Shown here: positions 47,417 through 57,917 of the stretch, one piece after another
Layout of the letters: each line of letters begins with the position of its first letter
Numbering within the stretch: position 1 is the first letter of the stretch
NCBI GenBank assembly: GCA_036874045.1
Contig: CM072344.1
Span: forward strand, 10,884,501-10,948,500
Reading direction: 5' to 3'
Origin: Cymodocea nodosa
Taxonomy: Eukaryota; Streptophyta; Magnoliopsida; Alismatales; Cymodoceaceae
Length of the DNA stretch: 64,000 nt
Notes under the pieces: model-generated
Databases searched by the model: none
Told to the model about the DNA's origin: nothing
What the model saw: only the letters and a program-made list of their open reading frames with translations
Translations under genes and position numbers: made by a program

Positions 47417-48972
47417 ATTGTTGAGTAGTTTTGTTTTGATGATGTGTGCTGAATGAAAATAATCATATTTACTCAATTACTATTGCTTGTGAAAAGAAAT
47501 TAAAATCATCAATTAATACAGAAAAAGCTTACTGATATAAATACTTGTCTGTATTGGATCTGAAGTTAATATCTAGTCGTTTCATTGCATTAATTTCTCA
47601 TTTAGCTAAACGTTAAGTTAACATGTGTTTTTATTGAAAAGCATGATATGTTTTAATGTTATATCTTCTGTATCATGAACAGTGCATGTTTAGACAACTC
47701 GTTAAGTTAGAGTTTTGTTTGTATAGAGGTCACGTGAGAACTCGTTAAGTTAGAGGCTTAAAGGTTAAAATAGGTCACGTGATATCTCGTTAAGTTAGTG
47801 AGTAAAAGAAGAGATGAACTCGTTAAGTTAGTGAAATTAATGTTGTATTGTATCACGTGAGGTGCACATGTTTAACTCGTTAAGTTAACATAACTAAACG
47901 CGTTGAGTTGCTATATTGAACACTAAGGCAACGCGTTCGGTTAGCGTTATAAACTTAAGTTGTTATTTTTGCACGTGGTAAAATTCTTATTATAAAAACA
48001 TTTGTTTATTACTGGTTCGTTGAGTTATCATAACACAACGGAAATGGTTTGTTGAGTTATCATAACATCACGGACTTAGTTCGTTGAGTTAGCTACAGTA
48101 CTTGTCACGTGAAATGGCACATGAGGAACTCGTTAAGTTAGAAACGTTAAGTTATATATATACTTGTGTTACTCGTTTAGTTAACATTAAAGTAACGACT
48201 TCTTATTACACTGAAGAAAAACTTTTGGATGAGAAAGTTTATTTTGCAGGAAATTTTTCAGAGATCCAAGACTAATGATTAAAGGAAATTCAAAATATAA
48301 ACGTGGGGTAGAACGTGTGTTTTGATGAAGGAAAAAGAAAAGACGTGGAGAAGTGGAAAACTGGTAGTGGTTAAACGTGAAGGATATGCATGAAATGAAG
48401 ATACAGTATAAAAGGCATAGAATTCTCGTTGATCAATTTATCCTTGCACACAAAACAAAAAATCTTTTGAAGGATCAAACCATCCCTGCACACCAAAAGA
48501 AAAATCTTTTTCAGGGATCAAAAACACCTCTTCGGGAAAATCTCTCAAGTGAAAGAAAGTTCAGTGAAGCATAAAAAGGTAAGATTTTCGTCACTGAAGA
48601 TTTGAAGTATCAGAAGAAAGCAAATTCACTGAAGCATGAAAAGACAAGATATTCGTCACTAAAGAATTGCTGAAGAAGAAAAAGAAGAAGAAGAAAGATC
48701 TCAAACAGGGAGAAAAGTTTTAAATTCCGCAAATTAGTTTTCTCTGTTTGTAGTTATGAAATTGTTTAGATGATACATGGCATCGAAATATAATTGCATC
48801 TACAATTTCTAAGGAGAATTGAATTGTATATTGTAATTGAAACCTTGAATAAAAATGATTTTATGAAAACAATGTCTCGACTTATTTTTGAGTTTTAAAG
48901 TTTCAATTATATTTTAGAAAATATTAAAAATACACAATTCACCCCCCTCTTGTGTAGCCGTACGATCCTACA
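47417..48972 (+). repeat. 5' LTR of element C (1556 bp)
   Basis: TGTTGAGTAG...ATCCTACA. Its U3 has about ten GTTAAGTTAG or GTTGAGTTA modules between 47696 and 48141, with CACGTG at 47731, 47776, 47854, 47972 and 48106. AATAAA is at 48849-48854. It differs from the 3' LTR by a few per cent of bases in the part I compared. Confidence 0.95.
48407..48415 (+). promoter_or_regulatory. TATA box of the 5' LTR of C
   Basis: TATAAAAGG in ACAGTATAAAAGGCATAG, the same context as in all SIRE LTRs here. It would drive the genomic transcript that includes the inverted duplication. Confidence 0.75.
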
Positions 48973-48974
48973 AT

Positions 48975-48986
48975 TGGTATAAGAGC
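48975..48986 (+). other. Primer binding site of element C (tRNA-iMet type)
   Basis: TGGTATAAGAGC, one mismatch to TGGTATCAGAGC, two bases after the LTR. Confidence 0.88.
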
Positions 48987-49172
48987 TTTGTGAATAATCT
49001 TTGATATAAAATTGATACCAACTTATTTAATATCATTGCTTATTCTACCTTCCTTGTTTTTAAACGAAAATTAATATCTGAGCATACGTTTAACTCTATT
49101 GATTTAAGGCTCAAGTTGTTTTAAAGTTTTTAGACTGTTTAAAATCAAATAGGTTGAAAAATCTAAGGTAAA

Positions 49173-51431
49173 ATGGCTACTGGAAATGGTAATTTTTCTT
49201 TATATGAAGGCCAAAATCTTAATCGTCCTCCTTTATTTGATGGAATACATTTTGAATATTGGAAATATAGGATGACTGTTTTTCTTCAAAGTATAGATCA
49301 TAAGTTGTGGTCCATGATTTCTAAACCATATACTCCGTTAACTACTCCTTATAATACTTGGACAATTACTGAAAAAGAAAATGAAACTCTGAATGCTACG
49401 AGCTTAAATATTTTATTTTGTGCATTGAGTTATGAACAGTTCAGTAAAGTGTCGGCATATAAATCTGCTTATGAGGTGTGGCATGCATTAGAAGTTTCAC
49501 ATGAAGGTACTTCTCAAGTTAAAGAGACAAAAATAAACATGTTGATTCATAAGTATGAACTCTTTAAGATGCATGAAGACGAAAATATTTCTGAGATGTT
49601 TTCTAGATTTCTTGATATCATAAACTCTTTAAAATGTTTAGGAAAGAATTTTGAACAGAAAGATTTGGTGAGGAAAATTCTCAGATCCCTAAGTTCTAAA
49701 TGGTCCTAGAAAGTAACATCAATTGAGGAATCACGAGATTTAAATGTTTATACTATGAATGAACTTATAGGAAATTTAACAGCTTATGAAGTTCAATTAA
49801 ATGAATCACTAAGTCACAACAAACTAAAAATGAAGAAAGAAATAGCCTTCGAAATTAATTCAGATTTTGATATATCTACTGATTCTGATGAGGATTTGAT
49901 TTTGCTGACTAGGAAATTCAAGAAAGAATGGAAAGCTAGGAAACAGCAAAGGAACAAAAATGATAAACCCTCAACGTCAAAATCATTGAATGACAAGAAT
50001 TCTTCATCCAGAAATTATGTATGTTACAACTGTAAGAAACCAGGACATCTTTCTCTAGATTGTCCTATGAGGAAAAATGAAAAGCAAAGTAGGACAAATC
50101 AAAAGAAAACGGCTCAGAAAACTCAGAAAAAGTTTTACAATAAAAAGGCTTTGAAGGTCACTTGGGATGACACATCTGAAGAGTCTGAATTTGAGGAATC
50201 AGCATCAAAATCTTCACATTTAGAAGAAGAACAAGAGATAGAAGACGTTGCTCATGTGTGCTTCATGGCAGATGAGTATGAGGTAATATCTGATCCTGAA
50301 AGTCATTCAGATTTCAACTTTGATGAATTATTATGTGCTTATCATGCATTATTACAAAAACTTAAAGTATGTAAACTGGAAAATAAGAATATTAGAAAAT
50401 CTTCATCCATTATGGAAGAAGAAAATTGTTTCTTGTCTACTACATTAGAAAAGTTTAAATGTGATAATGAAAATCATACTAGAGATTTGCAAAAATTTAG
50501 ATTTAATGAATGTATCTTGCATGAACAAATACAGAATATAAATGCTGAAAAATTAAAGATAGAATTTGAAAATGAAATGTTGAGAAACAATATAAATGAA
50601 CTTGAATTAGAGATAGATAAATTAAAACTGAGAGAGCAAGATTTAAATTCTACCATTAAGAAATGGAATTTAAGTCAAACTAAGTTAGACAAACTAACTC
50701 GTACCCCTACGATGTCTTATAAATTTGGCTTAGGATTTGATTATCCTGAATATCCTAAATCTCAAGCCAATAAAGGATTTATTAGTTGCAGTTCAAGTAA
50801 ATCTAAGACTAAAATTCCTTTTATTATGAAACAAGGTAATAAATATGTAGAAGTAGGTACTTCAAGGGATGAATCATGTAGTAATAATATAAATCAATGT
50901 GATTTGTCAAATTGTACTTCTAACATGACTATAAATGTTTCTAAAAATCTTGTTTCTTGTTCTAGAAATTCAGTTTCTAATGTTTCTAAAATTTCAGACA
51001 ATTGTAGTAAATTGAAAATTCAGAAACCTGAGCATGTAATTCAATACACTGGTATTAGACCAATTACTCATTCTACATGTGATAAAAGAAAAAATTCTTG
51101 TGTAGAAAAAGATTTTGTATGTACGGAAAATTTTAATACAAGTACAAAATCTTGGTATGAACTTACTGAAATGTGTAAGCATGACCAAAATAAATTAACA
51201 ACTAATAAAAATATGTTTGCTCTTGATTATACTACATCTGAAAACAAAAAGAATGATTGCAAAAGCAATAATGCTATATGTGAGTATGAAGCTAATGATA
51301 AATCAATAGTACTTACAACTAATAAGAATATAAATGATAATGTTAAACTATTTTTAAACAAAAAAAAGAAATATGCGTTTAATGAACTTGGTCTTCAACA
51401 ACATTGGGTACCAAGAAAAAGTTTTTCTTAA
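49173..51431 (+). pseudogene. gag: gag of element C, nearly intact (one nonsense codon)
   Basis: The ATG at 49173 starts MATGNGNFSLYEGQN. There are 753 codons to TAA 51429-51431, with a single in-frame TAG at 49707 and no frameshift. In order: PPLFDGIHFEYWKYRM gag segment (residues 22-40), helical capsid-like region, zinc knuckle CYNCKKPGHLSLDC (about residues 284-297, all four ligands kept), acidic SEESEFEESASK stretch, long coiled coil (about residues 388-503), polar C-terminus ending WVPRKSFS. The long coiled-coil gag fits the Sirevirus lineage. Confidence 0.93.
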
Positions 51432-51436
51432 TTTGT

Positions 51437-53046
51437 TGCAGAAGGAAACAACATCAAAATGGAACTTGGATAGTGGAGCGTCAAGTCACATGACCGGACA
51501 AAAAAGTTTATTACAAAATTTTACAAATACCATGAAAGGAAGTGTAACATTTGGAAACAAAAGCAAAGATAAAATCATAGGTATGGGCAATGTTCAAATA
51601 ACTCCTACTTGTGTTATTTCGAATGTACTATATGTAGAAAACCTAGGATTTAATTTGCTGAGTGTCATAAAACTAACTGAAAATGAATATTATGTAGTGT
51701 TTGAAGATAATGTATGCAAAATAATTGATAAAAATACAAATGAAATCAAGTTTATTGCTAAAAGAAAAGGTTCTATATGTATTTTATCTTTACCTTCGGG
51801 TGTAGTTGATTTAAATTCATGTTTGCTAGTTGAAACTAATGATGCATATCTATGGCATAGAAGGATTGGGCATATAAATATGAGACTGTTACATAAACTA
51901 TCTAGAAAACATTTAGTGAGAGGTTTACCAAAGATTAAATACTCAAAGAACTTTATGTGTGATGCATGTGAGTTAAGTAAACTTCACAAAAACTCTTTTA
52001 AATCCAAAACTGATATTTCAAGCAAGAGAGTCTTAGAACTTATACATATGGATCTATTTGGACCAACAAGAATCATGAGTCTTGGTGGTAAACGATATGT
52101 ATTTGTTTTAGTAGATGACTTCTCTAAATACACTTGGGTATATTTTCTAGCATCTAAGACAGAAGTTTTTGAAAAATTTAAAATGTTTTGCAATTTTGTT
52201 CAAAATGAGCAAAGTGTCTCTATTCAAAAACTTAGGAGTGATCATGGAACTGAATTTGATAATGATCAAATGGATAACTATTGTAATGAGTATGGCATTG
52301 ATCACAGATTTTCTTTTCCAAGAGCACCATGTCAAAATGGTGTTGTTGAGAGAAAGAATAGATCACTTCAAGAAATGGCCAGAACTATGTTGAATGAACA
52401 TAAGTTACCTCAAAATCTTTGGCCTGAAGTAGTAAATACAGCTTGTTATGTTATTAACAGAAGTCATTTAAGACCTCATGTTAATAAAACTTCTTTTGAA
52501 ATTATGTTTAATAGGGTTCCAAAAATTTCCTATATGAAACCATTTGGCTACAAGTGTTTTATTCTTAATACTAAGGATAAAAGGGATAAATTTCAAGCCA
52601 AATCGGATGAAGGAATTTTTGTAGGTTACTCTACTAGAAGTAAAGCCTATAGTGTATATAACAAGACTTCTAGGACTATTGAAGAAACCCTCCATGTAAG
52701 CTTCAATGAAAATTCTCTTAGAGAATCTCAATCTAAAGCTGATAATGATGATATGATCAATTTTCCAAATGAGTTAGAGATCAATAAAGATATTGATGAT
52801 TTATCTAAGAAAATCAAAAATATGAACTTAAATGATCAAACTAATGATGAAAGTGATGGACTTTCAGATGTTGATGAGAATATTGAGGAAAATCAGAGAA
52901 ATTGGCGTTATTCTTCATCACATCCCATTACTCAAGTCATTGGTAATATTAATGAGGGAGTTAAAACTAGAGCTTCAGTAAATTTAAATAGTATGTGTAT
53001 GTTTGTTTCTATGGTGGAACCAAGGAAATTTAAAATAGAGCTTTAG
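51437..53046 (+). pseudogene. pol: pol of element C: intact-looking protease and integrase, no RT
   Basis: Frame open from 51373 to 53046; the real coding part begins near the gag stop. Protease motif DSGASSHMTG at about 51469. Pre-integrase HHCC zinc: WHRRIGHIN (about 51853) and CDACELSK (about 51958). Integrase D in MDLFGP (about 52047), D in RSDHGTEFD (about 52240) and E in VVERKNRS (about 52345) are all kept. The linker ends in CMFVSMVEPR and runs into a short unrelated tail where the inverted duplication begins, so RT never starts. The frame is shifted by one base relative to gag. Confidence 0.92.
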
Positions 53047-53664
53047 TAAATTTAATGTGGTCATATGGTTTATGTATATTCCTTGGTTCCACCATAGAAA
53101 CAAACATACACATACTATTTAAATTTACTGAAGCTCTAGTTTTAACTCCCTCATTAATATTACCAATGACTTGAGTAATGGGATGTGATGAAGAATAATG
53201 CCAATTTCTCTGATTTTCCTCAATATTCTCATCAACATCTGAAAGTCCATCACTTTCATCATTAGTTTGATCATTTAAGTTCATATTTTTGATTTTCTTA
53301 GATAAATCATCAATATCTTTATTGATCTCTAACTCATTTGGAAAATTGATCATATCATCATTATCAGCTTTAGATTGAGATTCTCTAAGAGAATTTTCAT
53401 TGAAGCTTACATGGAGGGTTTCTTCAATAGTCCTAGAAGTCTTGTTATATACACTATAGGCTTTACTTCTAGTAGAGTAACCTACAAAAATTCCTTCATC
53501 CGATTTGGCTTGAAATTTATCCCTTTTATCCTTAGTATTAAGAATAAAACACTTGTAGCCAAATGGTTTCATATAGGAAATTTTTGGAACCCTATTAAAC
53601 ATAATTTCAAAAGAAGTTTTATTAACATGAGGTCTTAAATGACTTCTGTTAATAACATAACAAG
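52442..53664. repeat. Long inverted duplication: two 586-bp arms, 51-bp spacer
   Basis: The left arm 52442-53027 (integrase C-terminus and pol linker) is repeated in reverse at 53079-53664. Comparing base by base I found one difference, giving NWRYSS against NWHYSS. The arms share variants absent from other copies (GYKCF, AYSVY), so the duplication arose within C. The spacer contains a short AGAGCTTTAGTAAATTTAA echo of the arm. Transcription would give a perfect-looking stem. Confidence 0.97.
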
Positions 53665-53792
53665 GAATAAATTAAATCAATTCAATCATTAAAATTAAAT
53701 CAATTCATTAAAATTAAAATTCACGTAAAATTAAAATTAAATCAATTGTAAAAGAAAATCTTTCCCACTTGTTGCTATTACAACCTGCGACG
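53665..53792 (+). other. AT-rich linker between inverted duplication and env-like ORF
   Basis: Short repeats of AATTAAATCAATT and ATTAAAATTAAA, resembling filler DNA at a breakpoint. Homology to the spacers of B and D resumes near GAAAATCTTTC at about 53753. Confidence 0.75.
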
Positions 53793-56051
53793 ATGGTCTC
53801 CAAGTTCTACAAAGGTCGTGGTAGAGGAAAAGGCAAAAGCAGAAGAGATGCAAAAGGAAAAGAAATAGAGAATGATGAAGTTCCACGTACTTGGTTCAAG
53901 AAAATATTTCGAGTAGACAAAAGGTTAGAAGAACTTTATAGAGATTACTTCTTTTCTCAGGATATATTAGATGAAGTTAGACAAGAACTTCAACATACTG
54001 ATGCAAGTATTACATACATGGGTATTCGAAGTAAATATGATAGAGAATACAGAATGAAATGTGCTGAGATTGCATTTTTGGAACAGTATGCAAAATATTT
54101 GGAAAAAGGTGTAGGTTCATCAAATAGAACTCCTCAAACTCCTATAAACAATACAAGACTACATGTATTTGAGGAAGAGCATGAATCAGCTATCCCTACT
54201 CCTTTATATTCAAAACAAGTAGAATCAGATATTGCTGTAGACAAAACAAAAGTTGATAGTCTTTGAAAGGCTGTTTTAATAGAAAGTGCCTTAGAAGAAT
54301 TAAAGTAGAAAACTTTTATGGAGCAATTTGAAAAGAAAACAACAATACTTTAAAAGGAGAAACAGAAATGTTATAGAAGAAGGAAAGTCAGAAAAATTAT
54401 GTCTAAGGAAATAAAGTCTTTTGAAAAAGGAAAATTAAATGAAAATTTATTTCCAAAGGACAATGTATGTCTAGACATTATACCTTATTGTGCATCTGAT
54501 AAACTCATCAGTTCCGAACACACTGAAACTGATGAAGATAATGAGACTTTATTTTCCCTTGCTAGAAAACTTGAGAAGAAATCCAAGTCAAATATGAGCT
54601 CAAGTTTTTCTATTAGTACAAGTCCTGATAATGCAGAAATTGACAAATTAGAGCATCAGGCACATGACATTGAATAAGTTATTGTAGATATAATTGACAA
54701 TGTTGAGGCAGTAACTAGTTCAAAGGCTGAATTGTCTGGAGTAGTAGATATTGAAAATGTTAAGACTCTAGAAGAGCTAAAAGTTAACTAGCCTTCTACG
54801 GAATCTATAGAAGTAGAGTCTGAGAATTCACAACATGAATCAATGGAAATATCTGTTGAACAAAATGAACAATTACAGACAGATACACCAGCTGTAGAAT
54901 TTGTGGAAAAATTGTACTCTGAACATTCTATAGAGACTGAACAGATGAATGTTGAGCATATTGACAATGTTCCTAACACTGTTGAAGTTGAAGAATCAAG
55001 CTTACCTGAGTAGCTTCAAGATAATATTTTGGAAGAGGAACAACATGACATTCATTTTGAAGAAGAGGTTCCTAAAGATGAATTAAACTCTGAATCACGG
55101 CTTCAGGTATCACCTTCTTTGTGTACAATATTAAAAATTCAAGGTAATGCAATTCATTTTAGATCTAAAGAATCATTGCAGAAATACAATAATCTGATTA
55201 CATGTCAGATTCTGCATGCTCGTCCAATAAAATTCAGAAATTTGATGGAAATAAGAGATCTGTTTGAGTTTCAATGCCTCATTAAATTCTTGCCAGTAGG
55301 AACGAAATGGAAGCAATACACAGAGCTTATTGCAGCTTTTTATAGCAATCTGGACAAGAATGGAAATTTTTTGAAAACTCAAATAAATGAATAGGAGTTT
55401 ATATTGTCTCCTGAGTTAATTTTTGAAGTTTTAGGATTAAAGAATGAAGGTGTTGTTGTTACCAACAGATTTGACATAATAAGACAATTGGAATGGAACA
55501 TTCAGTCTTTATCAAAAATTCCAGATGTATATTCTGAAATGAGATTAATGGAAAATCTGAATGCAGAGGCAAGGTTTATTGCAAACATATTGCATGCAAA
55601 TTTATTTCAGAGAGTTGGACACAATATGGAAGTCAGCAGAAGTTGTTTATATGCAACTTATAGCTTGCTGAATAGAATTCAAATCAATTGGTTTGATGTT
55701 TTCACTTCTCAACTACAGCATATGAGTTCAAAGTTATTTTATGGTGATGTTGTATGTAGACTCATTGCAAGCCAATTGAATTTATCCGACTGGCCCTCTG
55801 AAACTAAAGGCATGAGAGCATTTAGTGTCAAAGATTTGCAAAAATTTCAGGCCATGCATAAACCTCAACAACAACAACCTGATACAAACCATATACAACA
55901 ACAACAACAAAGTTATTCAGTTCAAGCAGAACAGCAAACTCAGCTACCTCCTGACTTAGATGCAGTGCTTAACGACATCAGAAATGATATTAGGCATCTA
56001 GGAGATAAAATATGTAATGCTAAAAGTGATATACTTAGGAGGGGTCGATAA
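53793..56051 (+). pseudogene. env-like ORF of element C, full length, nonsense codons only
   Basis: ATG 53793 to TAA 56049-56051 is one continuous 753-codon frame with seven nonsense codons (54264, 54306, 54351, 54675, 54789, 55011, 55392) and no frameshift. Residues 6-20 are basic and KG/RG-rich. Residues 25-120 look helical, ending in a LEQYAKYLEKG coil. Residues 200-430 are acidic and Ser-rich. Residues 440-690 look folded: FQCLIKFLPVGTKWKQYTEL, then ILSPELIFEVLGLKNEGVVV. A poly-Gln stretch and a C-terminal amphipathic helix follow. The folded part resembles the envelope-like/extra ORF of Sireviruses. No signal peptide or membrane segment is visible. Confidence 0.85.
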
Positions 56052-56533
56052 CTGTTTTTGTTTGTTTCTGAATACAAAATGTAATGTTTGTATTACTTGT
56101 TTGATTCATTGAACAATATATTTTTCTGTAAATGTGTTCAATTATTATTCTTGTTTACAGAAATCGTTGTTGTAATTCTCTTATATACATATATATATTC
56201 TCTGTAATTATCTTTTTGATTAATGACAAAAAGGGAGAGAAATATTATAAAAAGATGATTATGATCTTAATTGCATATATATATTATAAAAGGAGATGTT
56301 ATTTAAATGGTTATTGTAATCTGACAAATGATAATTACAAAACTGATACTTATATAATTATTGACATCTGAGAGTTTTAGTTCTGAGAGGTAAAATTTAC
56401 ACAAACAATAGAAATAAGTTTAAGTGAACTTAAGTCAACAAACAAGTTTGTTGAATTAAAAGTTAACCCAACGAAGGTGCTTTGTTGAGTTAAACATATT
56501 TCATAATTGATTTAATATGGTTTTGTCATCATC
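56052..56533 (+). other. 3' non-coding region of element C before the polypurine tract
   Basis: Homologous to 22270-22767 of D (inverted). AT-rich, with TATATATTC microrepeats near 56188 and CAACAAACAAG...GTTGAATT near 56437. No gene. Confidence 0.7.
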
Positions 56534-56546
56534 AAAAAGGGGGAGA
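56534..56546 (+). other. Polypurine tract of element C
   Basis: AAAAAGGGGGAGA, one base before the 3' LTR start TGTTGAG. Confidence 0.92.
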
Positions 56547-56547
56547 T

Positions 56548-57917
56548 TGTTGAGTATTTTTGTTTTGATGATGTGTGCTGAATGAAAATAATCATATTTA
56601 CTCAATTACTATTGCTTGTGAAAAGAAATTAAAGTCATCAATTAATACAGAAAAAGCTTACTGATATAAATACTTGTCTGTATTGGATCTGAAGTTAATA
56701 TCTAGTCGTTTCATTGCATTAATTTCTCATTTAGTTAAACGTTAAGTTAACGTGTGTTTTTATTGAAAAGCATGATATGTTTTAATGTTATATCTTCTGT
56801 ATCATGAACAGTGCACGTTTAGACAAATTGGAATTATAGAGTTTTGTTTGTATAGAGGTCACATGAGAACTCGTTAAGTTAGAGGCTTAAAGGTTAGAAT
56901 AGGTCATGTGATAACTCGTTAAGTTAGTGAGTAAAAGAAGAGACGAACTCGTTAAGTTAGTGTTATACACGTGGTGAAATTATAAGTTACGAATGTTGTA
57001 TTGTATCACGTGAGGTGCACATGTTTAACTCGTTAACATAACTAAACGCGTTGAGTTGCTATATTGAACACTAAGGCAATGCGTTAGGTTAGCATTATAA
57101 ACTTAAGTTGTTATTTTTGCACGTGGTAAAATTCTTATTATAAAAACATTTGTTTATTACTGGTTCGTTGAGTTATCATAACACAACGGAGATGGTTCGT
57201 TGAGATAGCATAATACCATGAACTTAGTTCGTTGAGTTAGCTACAGTACTTGTCACGTGAAATGTCACATGAGGAACTCATTAAGTTAGAAATGTTAAGT
57301 TATATATATACTTGTGTTACTCGTTTAGTTAACATTAAAGTAACAACTTCTTATTACACCGATGAAAAACTTTTAGACGAGAAAGTTTATTTTGCAGGAA
57401 ATTTTTCAAAGATCCAAGACTGATGATTAAAGGAAATTCGAAATATAAATGTGGGGTAGAACGTGTGTGTTTCGTTGAAGGAAAAAGAAAAGGCATGGAG
57501 AAGTGGAAAACTGGTAGTGGTTAAACGTGAAGGATATGCATGAAATGAAGATACAGTATAAAAGGCATAGAATTCTCGTTGATCAATTTATCCTTGCACA
57601 CAAAACGAAAAATCTTTTCAAGGATCAAACCATCCCTACACACCAAAATAAAAATCTTTTTCAGGGATCAAAAACACCTCTTCGGGAAAATCTCTCAAGT
57701 GGTAGAAAGTTCAGTGAAGCATAAAAAGGTAAAATTTTCGTCACTGAAGATTTGAAGTATCAGAAGAAAGCAAATTCGATGAAGCATGAAAAGACAAGAT
57801 ATTCATCACTGAAGAATTGCTGAAGAAGAAAAAGAAGAAGAAGAAAGATCTCAAACAGGGAGAAAAGTTTTAAATTCCGCAATTCACACCCCTCTTGTGT
57901 AGCCATACGATCCTACA
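56548..57917 (+). repeat. 3' LTR of element C (1370 bp, internally deleted)
   Basis: Aligns with the 5' LTR except for about 187 bp missing between TAAATTCCGCAA (near 57881) and ATTCACACCCCTC. The lost part holds the AATAAA signal and the end of R/U5. TATA box at 57557-57565. Confidence 0.95.
57557..57565 (+). promoter_or_regulatory. TATA box of the 3' LTR of C
   Basis: TATAAAAGG, same context as the 5' LTR. Transcription from here would run into inverted G-young gag. Confidence 0.65.

Larger units (their letters stand above)
47417..57917 (+). mobile_element. SIRE-like copia element C, both LTRs, RT/RNase H replaced by an inverted duplication
   Basis: The element is 10.5 kb with the target duplication CAAAT on both sides. 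In order: 5' LTR, primer site, gag, protease, integrase, a 586-bp inverted duplication, env-like ORF, polypurine tract, 3' LTR. RT, RNase H and the post-pol spacer are missing, so it is non-autonomous. It is the best-preserved SIRE copy in the window. Confidence 0.95.
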
